NCBI RefSeq assembly: GCF_030625865.1
Contig: NZ_DAOUQB010000004.1
Coordinates: 23,017 to 87,016, forward strand
Source of the DNA: Anaerotignum sp.
Lineage (GTDB): Bacteria; Bacillota; Clostridia; Lachnospirales; Anaerotignaceae
Direction of reading: 5' to 3'
Length of the DNA stretch: 64,000 nt
In this document: positions 29,055-38,281 of the stretch, in pieces
How the letters are laid out: every line of letters begins with the position of its first letter
Numbering within the stretch: position 1 is the stretch's first letter
Notes under the pieces: generated by a model
The model's input: only the letters and a program-made list of their open reading frames with translations
Told to the model about the DNA's origin: nothing
The model's database searches: none
Translations under genes and position numbers: made by a program

Positions 29055-29835
29055 GATGCCCTCCCTTCAATGTTTCCAGCTCTTTCTTTTTATTTTTTGC
29101 TCGCATCAGCGTTTCGCCGATCAAAACAGCATCTATTCCAGCATCCCATATCCTTGCAATATCTGCGGCGGTTTTTATCCCACTTTCCGCAACATAAATC
29201 ACATCCTCGGGAATATATTTTTTAAGCCTGATGCAATTATGAATATCTACGGTAAAATCCTTTAAATTGCGGTTATTCACACCAATCATTCTTGCCCCTG
29301 CCTTTACAGCTGAGGTTATCTCTTTCTCATCATGAGCCTCCACTAAAGCACTGAGTTCAAGGCGGTCACAAAGTGCAATGTATTTTTTCAGCGTCTGGGT
29401 ATCCAGTAAAGCGCAAATCAGCAACACTGCTGATGCCCCTAGGGTCTTCGCTTGATATATCATATACTCATCCACAGTAAAATCCTTTCGTAATAAAGGG
29501 ATTTGTACCTGCTTGCTGATCTCCAATAAATATTCATCCTTCCCAAGAAACCTTGTAGGTTCCGTAAGAACTGAAATACAGTCTGCTCCAGCATACTCAT
29601 AATCTGCCGCAATTTCTGAATAAGGAAATTCCTCAGCAATGACACTCTTTGAGGGGCTGGCTTTCTTCACCTCACAAATAAAAGCAAGATTGTTTTTGCA
29701 TAAAGCTTTTTCAAAGGCAAAAGGCTTTGTGTCTCCCTTCCCTTGGGCAAGCTCTTTCATTTCCTCCAAGGAAATCATTTTTTTCTGCTCCTCCACACGC
29801 TTGAATGCGCGATAAGCAAGCTCATCCAGAATCAT
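29044..29835 (-). CDS. trpC: indole-3-glycerol-phosphate synthase
   Basis: FICEVKKASPSKSVI, LLRKDFTVDEYMIYQA, IGVNNRNLKDFTVD. Confidence 0.96.
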   Translation of the reverse strand: MILDELAYRAFKRVEEQKKMISLEEMKELAQGKGDTKPFAFEKALCKNNLAFICEVKKASPSKSVIAEEFPYSEIAADYEYAGADCISVLTEPTRFLGKDEYLLEISKQVQIPLLRKDFTVDEYMIYQAKTLGASAVLLICALLDTQTLKKYIALCDRLELSALVEAHDEKEITSAVKAGARMIGVNNRNLKDFTVDIHNCIRLKKYIPEDVIYVAESGIKTAADIARIWDAGIDAVLIGETLMRAKNKKKELETLKGGHHEN

Positions 29836-29846
29836 AATCTTCCCCC

Positions 29847-30857
29847 TTAGCCCTTAGTTGCCTTCACAAAATCCTCAAGCTTTGCCATTGCCTTGCCGCT
29901 GTCCAATATTTCCTTTGCAAGCATAATGCCCTCTTGAATACTGCCGCATTTTTCGGCTATGTAAAGGGAAACTGCCGCATTTAAGAGTACTACATCACGT
30001 TTTGCCCCTTGCTCCTTTCCCGAAAGAATATCCAAAGCAATTTTCTTGTTCTCTTCTGGGCTGCCGCCAACAAGCTCCCCTGGCTGGCAGTATTGAAATC
30101 CATAATCTTCCGGGTCAATGACACGGTTTTTCAGCTTTCCATTTCGGATTTCGCAAGCAGTTGTTGTGGTTGTCATAGTGATTTCGTCCAACCCATCATC
30201 CCCGCATACAACCATTCCCGACTTTACACCAAGGTTCAGCATTACTTGTGCAAGAGGTCTTACAAGCTCCTTATCGTAAACACCCATAAGCTCCATATTT
30301 GCACCTGCGGGATTTGCAAGGGGACCAAGGATATTAAAAATCGTTCTTACTCCCAAGCTTTTTCTCACCGGTGCAACAAAGCCCATGGAAGGATGATACT
30401 TTTGGGCAAACATAAAGCAAATGTTGTTCTCCTCCAAACATTTTGTCATAACATCCGTTTCTGCCACAATGTTTACGCCCAATCCTTCCAAAATATCTGC
30501 TGCGCCGCATTTGCTGGAAACGCTTCTGTTTCCGTGCTTTGCAACAGGAACTCCCGCTGCAGAGATGACAAGGGCAGATACGGTTGAAATATTGAAGGTA
30601 AACGCCTCGTCTCCCCCGGTACCCACAATTTCAAGAACATCTTTTTCGTGGAACAATCTTGTACAGGCTTTACGCATCCCCTTTGCGCTGGCGGTGATTT
30701 CTTCAATGGTTTCTCCCTTCATTCTAAGGGCAATCAAATATGCCGCCATTTCCGTTTCAGATGCATTGCCTGTCATGATTTCATTCATTACTTCTTCTGC
30801 CATTTCACCAGAAATATTTTCCTTCTCAATTGCTAATTTAATCGCTTCTTTTATCAT
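29847..30857 (-). CDS. trpD: anthranilate phosphoribosyltransferase
   Basis: EIVGTGGDEAFTFNIST, AKHGNRSVSSKCGAADILEGLG. Confidence 0.96.
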   Translation of the reverse strand: MIKEAIKLAIEKENISGEMAEEVMNEIMTGNASETEMAAYLIALRMKGETIEEITASAKGMRKACTRLFHEKDVLEIVGTGGDEAFTFNISTVSALVISAAGVPVAKHGNRSVSSKCGAADILEGLGVNIVAETDVMTKCLEENNICFMFAQKYHPSMGFVAPVRKSLGVRTIFNILGPLANPAGANMELMGVYDKELVRPLAQVMLNLGVKSGMVVCGDDGLDEITMTTTTTACEIRNGKLKNRVIDPEDYGFQYCQPGELVGGSPEENKKIALDILSGKEQGAKRDVVLLNAAVSLYIAEKCGSIQEGIMLAKEILDSGKAMAKLEDFVKATKG

Positions 30858-30873
30858 AGAAATTACCTCCTGA

Positions 30874-31437
30874 CTATAATTCCAGAAAATTTTTCATAAT
30901 TGTACTTCCGTGCTCCGAAAGGATGGATTCGGGGTGAAATTGTAAACCGTAAATCTCTTTCCCCTTTACCTTTACTGCCATTACCTCGCCATCCACTTCA
31001 CCGATAATTTCAAGGGTATCGGGCATTGTATTTCTCTGAGCAACAAGGGAATGATACCTTGCCGCCTTGATTTTATCTGGTAAATTTTTAAAAATCGGAG
31101 AAGACGTGTTAATATCTATTTCACTTTGCTTGCCGTGCATGAGTTTTTTTGCATGGATTATCTTTCCACCATAAACCTCACAGATAGCCTGATGTCCCAA
31201 ACAAACACCTAAAATCTTATACTTATTGCCAAGCTTTTGTATCATTTTCTCACTGACTCCCGCCTCATGAGGATAACAAGGTCCGGGAGAAATAATGATA
31301 CAATCCGGATGAAGTGTATCCACCTCCTGTGGCGTAATACTGTCATTTCGAAAAACTCTGATATCCTTGTCAAATTGGTAAGCAAGCTGAACCAAATTAT
31401 ATGTAAAGCTGTCAAAATTATCTATTACAACAATCAT
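30874..31437 (-). CDS. trpG: anthranilate synthase component II (glutamine amidotransferase)
   Basis: IDNFDSFTYNLVQ, ILGVCLGHQAI, GLQFHPESI. Confidence 0.96.
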   Translation of the reverse strand: MIVVIDNFDSFTYNLVQLAYQFDKDIRVFRNDSITPQEVDTLHPDCIIISPGPCYPHEAGVSEKMIQKLGNKYKILGVCLGHQAICEVYGGKIIHAKKLMHGKQSEIDINTSSPIFKNLPDKIKAARYHSLVAQRNTMPDTLEIIGEVDGEVMAVKVKGKEIYGLQFHPESILSEHGSTIMKNFLEL

Positions 31438-32897
31438 AAATCGTTAGCCTCCTTCGCATTTACAATGGCGTTGATTACAGCCTTCGCTTTGTTTTCGCTC
31501 TCCATAAATTCCGTTTCTCCCACACTGTCGGCAACGATTCCTGCTCCCGCCTGAATATAGACTTTATTCTTCTGTTTCACTGCCATTCTGATTGCGATAC
31601 AAGTATCCAAGTTACCCGTAAAATCGATATAGCCCAATGCTCCGCCATAAATTCCCCTCGGGCACTTTTCTATTGTTTCTATAATCTCACAGGCTCTGAC
31701 CTTTGGTGCACCGGAAAGGGTTCCCGCCGGAAGTAAAGAACGGATTGCATCATAAGCATCAAGTCCGTCTGTAAGCTCTCCATGTACTTCAGAGCAAATA
31801 TGCATTATCTTAGAATATTTTATAACTTTCATATATTCCGAAACATGAACTGTTAAGGGCTTGGAAATTTTCCCAATATCATTTCTTGCAAGGTCTACCA
31901 GCATATTGTGTTCTGAAAGCTCTTTTTCGTCTGCCATTAACTCTTGCTCAAGTGCCCTATCTTCTTCCGCTGTTATGCCTCTCGGCCTAGAGCCTGCAAT
32001 GGGAAAGGTTGAAAGCTTCCCATCCCTAAGTTTTACAAGAGTTTCCGGAGAGGCAGAAATAATTTGGTTATCATCGCACTGCATAAACACCATATAAGGG
32101 GATGGATTCGTTGCCCTAAGTACCCTATAAGCATTCAACAAGCTATCCTGATATTCCGCTTCAAAACGCCTTGAAATCACCCCTTGAAAAATATCCCCAT
32201 CGTAAATATACTCCCTTACCTTATCCACCGCCTGGCAGAATTCCTCTTGGGTAAAATTGCTTGTAAAGCGGGGAATACATGAAGTATTAACCTTTTGTGT
32301 AGGCATCTGATCCACAATAAATGCAGAAAGATTTTCAATATCCGCTACCGCTTTCCCATAATTCTCAAGAATATTGTCTGTCTTCATATTTACTATAATC
32401 AAGATTTTTTGTTTTAGATGGTCATAGGCAATGACCTTATCAAAAAGCATGAAGTCATAATCATTCATCTCGCTTTCAGAAAGCTTTAATGTGGGTTCGC
32501 TATACCCTATCATGGAGTAAGCAAAGTATCCAACCAGGCCTCCTGCAAAAGGGGGCATCTCCTCAAGCTTTGGTGCTTGATACTGTTTCATTAGCTTTCT
32601 TAAAGCCGAAAAAGGCTCTTCCTTAATTTCCTTTTCTTCTCCATCTTCCTCCAGTGAAACTGTTCCATTTTTGCAGGTAATTCTCACAATTGGGTTAAAG
32701 CCCAGAAAAGAATATCTGCCCCACTTTTCGCCGCCTTCCACGCTTTCCAAAAGAAAAAAACGTTGATACTTCTGAGAAATTTTTCTTAAGAGCGAAATCG
32801 GTGTTATAACATCGGCATAAATTTCTTTTGAAATCGGTACAATGTCATAGCTTTTTGCTAACCGGCTGATTGTTACTGCATTTGGTTTGATATTCAT
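31434..32897 (-). CDS. trpE: anthranilate synthase component I
   Basis: Chorismate-binding motifs (SPETLVKL, TFPIAGSRPRG, LLPAGTLSGAPKVRA); likely start MNIKPNAVTI at 32897. Confidence 0.96.
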   Translation of the reverse strand: MNIKPNAVTISRLAKSYDIVPISKEIYADVITPISLLRKISQKYQRFFLLESVEGGEKWGRYSFLGFNPIVRITCKNGTVSLEEDGEEKEIKEEPFSALRKLMKQYQAPKLEEMPPFAGGLVGYFAYSMIGYSEPTLKLSESEMNDYDFMLFDKVIAYDHLKQKILIIVNMKTDNILENYGKAVADIENLSAFIVDQMPTQKVNTSCIPRFTSNFTQEEFCQAVDKVREYIYDGDIFQGVISRRFEAEYQDSLLNAYRVLRATNPSPYMVFMQCDDNQIISASPETLVKLRDGKLSTFPIAGSRPRGITAEEDRALEQELMADEKELSEHNMLVDLARNDIGKISKPLTVHVSEYMKVIKYSKIMHICSEVHGELTDGLDAYDAIRSLLPAGTLSGAPKVRACEIIETIEKCPRGIYGGALGYIDFTGNLDTCIAIRMAVKQKNKVYIQAGAGIVADSVGETEFMESENKAKAVINAIVNAKEANDL

Positions 32898-32923
32898 AAC
32901 GGTTCTCCCTTCAATTTTTGGTA

Positions 32924-33210
32924 ATAAAAAAAAGCTTTTGTCCCTTAACCAAGGGACAAAAGCTTTTAGCTTCTGCGATACCACCCAAATTACCTGTACC
33001 AAAAAAATACAGATCACTCATTTTGCGTACAAACATACACACCCTACTGATAACGGACAGGGTTCCCGTCGGACATTACTCTCGCCAAAGCGATTTCTTT
33101 CCGCCCTCACAAGTCCATTCGGAACAACAACACTGTCGCTTCACACCAGCCAGCAACTCTCTGAAAGTGATTTTGTTATGCCTACTCCTCTTGTTCGTCG
33201 GTTTCAATTT
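32924..33210 (-). promoter_or_regulatory. tryptophan T-box leader of the trp operon with terminator
   Basis: Minus strand contains GAATGGAC with TGG specifier (33115-33117), T-box AATTTGGGTGGTATCGC (32975-32986 core), terminator AAAAGCTTTTGTCCC..GGGACAAAAGCTTTTTTTT. Confidence 0.94.
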
Positions 33211-33216
33211 TTGCTT

Positions 33217-33245
33217 ATTGTAGCACTCCAATTTCTCTCTGTCAA
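33217..33245 (-). promoter_or_regulatory. trp operon promoter
   Basis: TTGACA, 17 bp, TACAAT on minus strand. Confidence 0.8.
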
Positions 33246-33326
33246 GTATTTAATTAAATAAAATTAAATATAATTAACATGTTTCTTTGTATGCCAACCT
33301 CACTATTTTTCAGTAAAATATATCGT

Positions 33327-34106
33327 TTACACAAATATTTCCCCTTTTAAATATAAAACTGCCCCGCCGCTGATACGCACACGCTCGCCGGCATTCTTGC
33401 AATGCAAGATGCCACCTCTTTTTGAAACCTGCTTTGCAACCATGGTTTCCTTTCCAAGTTTTTCGCCCCAAAAGGGAATGAGACTACTATGGGCAGAGCC
33501 AGTAACAGGATCTTCATTTACCCCTAATTTAGGGAAAAAACACCGAGATGCAAAATCGTATTCCTTGGTCTTGGCTGTTACAACCACACCCAAACCATCC
33601 CCAAGTGCCAATAACTTGTCAAAATCAGGATTCAATTCTCTGACGCTTTTTTCATCCTCTAATATCAAAATCAAATCTCTGGATAAATACGCCTCTAATG
33701 GCTTGACTCCTATGGCCCTTTCCATTTCCGCCTTAACCTCAATTTTCTCAGGCATGCGGCTGGGAAAATCCATTTCCAACAAATCGCCCTTTCTGGTAAC
33801 AGTTAAAATACCGCTTAATGTGGAAAAAGCCATTTTTTCAACCTCTGGGTCAATATAATTTGCAACAACAAAAGCCGTTCCCAAGGTTGCGTGGCCACAG
33901 AGGTCGATTTCTGCTTTTGGCGTAAACCATTTTAAATCATATTTCCCTAGTTCCTTTTTATGGACAAAAGCTGTCTCCGACAAATTATTTTCTGCAGCAA
34001 TGCTTTGCATCATTTCCATAGATAAAGGTTGCTCCACAACGCAAACCCCCGCAGGATTTCCTCCAAATACATTTTCCGCAAACGCATCAACAACAAAATA
34101 TTTCAT
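33327..34106 (-). CDS. PhzF family protein (isomerase/epimerase fold)
   Basis: VVDAFAENVFGGNPAGVCVV, ETAFVHKK, WFTPKAEIDLCGHATLGTA. Confidence 0.93.
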   Translation of the reverse strand: MKYFVVDAFAENVFGGNPAGVCVVEQPLSMEMMQSIAAENNLSETAFVHKKELGKYDLKWFTPKAEIDLCGHATLGTAFVVANYIDPEVEKMAFSTLSGILTVTRKGDLLEMDFPSRMPEKIEVKAEMERAIGVKPLEAYLSRDLILILEDEKSVRELNPDFDKLLALGDGLGVVVTAKTKEYDFASRCFFPKLGVNEDPVTGSAHSSLIPFWGEKLGKETMVAKQVSKRGGILHCKNAGERVRISGGAVLYLKGEIFV

Positions 34107-34168
34107 AAAAATCGCCCCTTTCCTTGTAAATATCATATCATTCCTCTATAATGCAATTATATGTTACG

Positions 34169-34207
34169 AATTGTATGGCTTCAAGGGATAAATTGTATGA
34201 CATACAA
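34169..34207. promoter_or_regulatory. candidate MocR-type operator (direct plus inverted repeats)
   Basis: AATTGTATG at 34169-34177 and 34191-34199; TTGTATG-A-CATACAA at 34193-34207. Confidence 0.5.
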
Positions 34208-34224
34208 AAAAAGGAGGAAGTAAA

Positions 34225-35637
34225 ATGCCCGTTAATTCTTTTACTGACTATCCCATGTCTTGGAAGCCAGAAAAAACAAAATTATCTTCACCGTTATATC
34301 TTTCTTTGGCAAAACTTCTGGAACACGATATTAAAAATGGTTCTTTGGCACCCCATACAAAACTGCCGCCACAGAGGGAGCTTGCCGACTATTTGGATAT
34401 TAATTTAAGTACTGTTACAAAGGCCTTCAAGCTATGCCAGCTCAATGGCTTTCTTTATGCCGTAATCGGCAGAGGTACCTTTGTTTCTCCCAATGCCGGC
34501 GTTTCCATTTCCATACAAGATACAAAAACAAACAACGCCCTTGTGGAAATGGGGATCATCAAACCCTTAGATTCACTGAATCAATATACGGAAGAAGCAA
34601 TAAAGACAATCTTGTCAAAAAACCCGACAACCTCCTTGTTGGACTACAGTGCACCCTTTGGGTCTCCCTATCAAAAAAATGCTGCACAAAAATGGCTGGC
34701 ACAATACGGTTTGCACTCTCATAGGGATGATATTTTCTTTACCACTGGAGGACAAAATGCTTTTGCTGTTGTTCTCGTTACCCTTTTTCACCATGGGGAC
34801 AAAATCGCTACCGACCATTTCACTTATTCCAACTTTATCGAACTGGCAAATATGCTAAATATAAAGCTTGTACCCATACAAGCAGATGAAAAAGGGATGC
34901 TGCCTGAAGATCTGGAAATGCAGTGCCGCCTCCAAGGAATACAGGGGGTTTATCTTGTACCTACATACAACAACCCAACAGGAACTTTAATGGATACCCC
35001 TCGCAAAGAAACCTTAGCAAAAGTAATCAAAAAACATCACCTTATCTTAATTGAAGATGATATTTATGCATTTTTATCCCCACAAGGCTATACACCCGTT
35101 TCTGCTCTATGCCCCCAGGAAGGATGTTATATCGCGAGTCTTTCCAAAGCAATTTGTCCGGGATTGCGTGTAGCCATTCTATCTGTTCCTCATCGTCTTT
35201 CTGCATTGATTGCACGGGGCATTTTTAATATTAACGTGAAAACATCCTCCATAAACGTAGAAACAGCCGCTTATATGATTCAAAACGATATTGCGCAAGA
35301 AGTTGTTTCAAAAAAACGTAAGGAAGCTTTCAACAGAAATTTAATCTTTGAACGGTATTTCCCAAACGAAACTCCAACACCTTTATCATTTTCACGTTGG
35401 CTGCCCCTTGCCCCAGCCCTATATGATTTGCCTATGGAGCGTCTTGCCTTAGAGAAAGGTTTACGCCTTTTTCACTCCAACCGTTTTTTAGTAGGCACAC
35501 CGTCTAAGGAGCAATTTCTCCGTATCGCCATTTCCTCGGCAAATACAACGGAAGAACTGGAATACGGACTAGAAAAGCTGAAAAATTTACTCATTGAAGA
35601 TGAACGAAGAATCGCAGATTTTCCAATTATTATTTAA
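34225..35637 (+). CDS. MocR-type GntR/aminotransferase transcriptional regulator
   Basis: N-terminal wHTH (LPPQRELADYLDINLSTVTKAFKLC) fused to fold-type I aminotransferase (TYNNPTGTLM, SLSKAICPGLRVA). Confidence 0.93.
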   Translation: MPVNSFTDYPMSWKPEKTKLSSPLYLSLAKLLEHDIKNGSLAPHTKLPPQRELADYLDINLSTVTKAFKLCQLNGFLYAVIGRGTFVSPNAGVSISIQDTKTNNALVEMGIIKPLDSLNQYTEEAIKTILSKNPTTSLLDYSAPFGSPYQKNAAQKWLAQYGLHSHRDDIFFTTGGQNAFAVVLVTLFHHGDKIATDHFTYSNFIELANMLNIKLVPIQADEKGMLPEDLEMQCRLQGIQGVYLVPTYNNPTGTLMDTPRKETLAKVIKKHHLILIEDDIYAFLSPQGYTPVSALCPQEGCYIASLSKAICPGLRVAILSVPHRLSALIARGIFNINVKTSSINVETAAYMIQNDIAQEVVSKKRKEAFNRNLIFERYFPNETPTPLSFSRWLPLAPALYDLPMERLALEKGLRLFHSNRFLVGTPSKEQFLRIAISSANTTEELEYGLEKLKNLLIEDERRIADFPIII

Positions 35638-35673
35638 GGCATGAAACATAGCTTTTCTAAAAATCCGTAAGAA

Positions 35674-35716
35674 AAAAGCCCACTTTGCAAAAATCCCCTT
35701 TGCAATATGGGCTTTT
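35674..35716. terminator. bidirectional terminator
   Basis: AAAAGCCCACTTTGCAA / TTGCAATATGGGCTTTT. Confidence 0.8.
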
Positions 35717-35810
35717 CCATTGTTTAATAATTGATTTTAGGCATTTAAGTTGTCATAGTTCTTTCGGCAACGCTCCTATACAAAACAGCTTCCTGTAAAC
35801 CAAAAAACCT

Positions 35811-36788
35811 TTAAATATTATTTTGCTCCTGCTTTGGCTCAATAAAATTACTCACCTCAGGATTGACATGAACCATACAATGTTTTACATCTTCAAAATG
35901 TTTTTCGATCTCTTCATGTACTTGCTCCGCAATTTCATGAGCCTCACTTAGGGTAATCTCTCCGTCCGCTACGATTTCAACATCCACATATATTCTGGCA
36001 CCAAACAAACGGGTTTGCAATTGGTCAATCCCCATGACGCCCGCTTGCCCTTCAATAACCTTTCTCATCTTTTCAACAGTTTCGTTATCACAGGCTGTAT
36101 CCAGCATCTTGTTAATTGCATCTTTAAAAATATCATAAGCAGCTTTTACAATAAAAACACAAATAATAACACTGGCCAAAGGATCGCAAATTGGGTAGCC
36201 CAATCTTGCTCCGATAATACCCACCATACTGCCGATAGAGGACATAGCATCCGAACGATGGTGCCAAGCATCTGCCATAAGTGCACCGGAATTCACCTTT
36301 TTTGCTGCATCTCTGGTATACCAATACATCCCTTCTTTTACAAAGATCGACACGATGGCAGCCACCAGCGCCAGAATACCGGGCATAGCTAAGTTTAACT
36401 CGCTTGCATGAATAATTTTTTGAACACCTCCATAACCAATGGCAATCCCCGTTGCACATAAAATCACCGCAAGCAACAATGCTGCCACACACTCAATCCG
36501 TTCATGACCATACTGATGTTTTTCATCAGACTCCTTAGCTGACAATTTAAATCCAATCATAACAATAAATGTACTAAAAACATCCGACGCAGAATGGATA
36601 CCATCGGAAACCATAGCACCAGAGCTGGCCATTACACCGGCAACCACCTTCCCAATGGATAAAAGCACATTTACAATCAAACTGTTTACGGATACCTTCA
36701 TTACAATTTTCTCATTTTTTTCAGCTCTGCTTTTCATCTCTCCCAAAATCCCCCCCATTTTAACTTTATGTATTTTATCTAAATTCAA
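35811..36788 (-). CDS. cation diffusion facilitator family transporter (CzcD-like)
   Basis: GAMVSDGIHSASDVFST, LMADAWHHRSDAMSS; start uncertain (TTG 36788, ATG 36758 or ATG 36737). Confidence 0.93.
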   Translation of the reverse strand: MNLDKIHKVKMGGILGEMKSRAEKNEKIVMKVSVNSLIVNVLLSIGKVVAGVMASSGAMVSDGIHSASDVFSTFIVMIGFKLSAKESDEKHQYGHERIECVAALLLAVILCATGIAIGYGGVQKIIHASELNLAMPGILALVAAIVSIFVKEGMYWYTRDAAKKVNSGALMADAWHHRSDAMSSIGSMVGIIGARLGYPICDPLASVIICVFIVKAAYDIFKDAINKMLDTACDNETVEKMRKVIEGQAGVMGIDQLQTRLFGARIYVDVEIVADGEITLSEAHEIAEQVHEEIEKHFEDVKHCMVHVNPEVSNFIEPKQEQNNI

Positions 36789-36799
36789 ACATAAAAAAA

Positions 36800-36903
36800 T
36801 ATAAAAAAACGCCCCGGGAACAAATTACTGTCCCACAGGCGCTTATCTTCCGCTGCTTGCCCGGCCACATAACAAAATGTTATTGCCTGCTCAGTTCCTA
36901 GTA
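36800..36903 (-). promoter_or_regulatory. NiCo (czcD) riboswitch with overlapping terminator
   Basis: Minus strand GGAACTGAGCAGGCAATAACATTTTGTTATGTGGCCGGGCAAGCAGCGGAAGATAAGCGCCTGTGGGACAGTAATTTGTTCCCGGGGCGTTTTTTT; matches conserved ACUGAGCAGGCAAU, GCCGGGC, CUGUGGGACAGU blocks as I recall the class. Confidence 0.92.
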
Positions 36904-36932
36904 TTCTAATATATGACATCCTTTATTGTCAA
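36903..36932 (-). promoter_or_regulatory. promoter of the riboswitch/CDF unit
   Basis: TTGACA, 18 bp, TAGAAT on minus strand. Confidence 0.65.
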
Positions 36933-37036
36933 GTGGTTCCTTCAAAAGAGTGTCGACAAAAGCAACACTCTTTCAAAAATAATCATTCTTAAAGTAATTT
37001 CACAACGACCTAAAAAACGATAAACAGGAAATCTCC

Positions 37037-38206
37037 TTATTCTTTAAATAAGCCCTTCATTTTTTCCGAAAAAGACTTTTTTTCTTCGCTGCTACTCCTA
37101 TTTTCCTGAGCTGGAGCTGCTTCACCCTGATAGAACTGACGCAACAAATCTTTCTGTCTTTCGCTCATATCCGTAGGAATTTTCACTTTCAATGTTACAA
37201 TCTGATTGCCACGAACTTTGGGGTTTCTTAAGTTAGGGATACCTACCCCCCGTAAAGTAACCACCGTTTCCGGCTGTGTACCGGGTTTAATGGTGTATTT
37301 CTGCTCACCATCAATGGTTTTAATGGTAACTTCCCCACCCAAAGCTGCCTGCACAAAAGTAATGGGAACATCACAATATACATCAAAGCCTTTTCTGATA
37401 AACACACGGTCGGGCTGAACATAAACGGTTACCAGCAAGTCACCGTAGCCTCCGCCGTTTTCACCAACTTCGCCTTTGTTTGCCAAGCGGATGGTCTGGC
37501 CGTTATCAATGCCCTTCGGTATATTTACCTCATACTTCTTCGTCTTTTTCACTTTACCTGTACCACGGCAAGTATTACAAGGATCTTTTACGATTTTACC
37601 TGTTCCGTGACATTGGCTGCAAGTACGCACAGAGGTGACCGCGCCAAACATAGACTGCTGAACAAATCTCTCTTGTCCCGTGCCATTACATCTTGGGCAG
37701 CTTTCAGCATGGGTACCGGGTTTCGCACCGGTACCATGGCAAGCTTCACACTCGTCTAATATACTAACAGAAATTTCTTTTGTACAGCCAAATGCTGCCT
37801 CCTCAAAAGAAAGCTGAATATTTACATTGATATCACTGCCCCGTCTTGGTCCATTTTTACGGGTACCGCCACCGAACCCGCCAAAACCAAACATACTGCC
37901 AAAAATATCGCCCAAATCTCCCATATCGAAGCCTTGACCATAAAATCCGCCGCCTGCACCGCCTTGCTCAAATGCAGCATGCCCAAACTGATCATACTGT
38001 GCCTTTTTTTGAGGATCGCTCAAAACTTCATAGGCTTCATTGACTTCTTTGAATTTTTCTTCCGCTTCTTTATTGTCGGGATTTTGGTCAGGATGGTATT
38101 TCACTGCCATCTTACGGTAAGCCTTCTTCAACTCAGCCTCAGTGGCATCTTTGCTTACCCCCAATATTTCGTAATAATCTCTTTTATCTGCCAACTTCCT
38201 CACCAC
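37037..38206 (-). CDS. dnaJ: chaperone protein DnaJ
   Basis: [34 protein letters not shown]; four CxxCxGxG zinc motifs. Confidence 0.98.
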   Translation of the reverse strand: MVRKLADKRDYYEILGVSKDATEAELKKAYRKMAVKYHPDQNPDNKEAEEKFKEVNEAYEVLSDPQKKAQYDQFGHAAFEQGGAGGGFYGQGFDMGDLGDIFGSMFGFGGFGGGTRKNGPRRGSDINVNIQLSFEEAAFGCTKEISVSILDECEACHGTGAKPGTHAESCPRCNGTGQERFVQQSMFGAVTSVRTCSQCHGTGKIVKDPCNTCRGTGKVKKTKKYEVNIPKGIDNGQTIRLANKGEVGENGGGYGDLLVTVYVQPDRVFIRKGFDVYCDVPITFVQAALGGEVTIKTIDGEQKYTIKPGTQPETVVTLRGVGIPNLRNPKVRGNQIVTLKVKIPTDMSERQKDLLRQFYQGEAAPAQENRSSSEEKKSFSEKMKGLFKE

Positions 38207-38281
38207 CTTTGTTCTTGCAAACTCTCATTACAGCAAAAGCAGGGGCAGATCCCCGCCCTTGCCATGCACAACTACTATATT

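Noticed and set aside
30009-30587. 192-aa forward ORF opposite trpD
   Set aside because: Antisense to trpD; Cys/His/Ser-rich translation typical of a shadow ORF.
32887-33261. Forward ORFs of 124 and 101 aa upstream of trpE
   Set aside because: They overlap the T-box leader, which explains the sequence.
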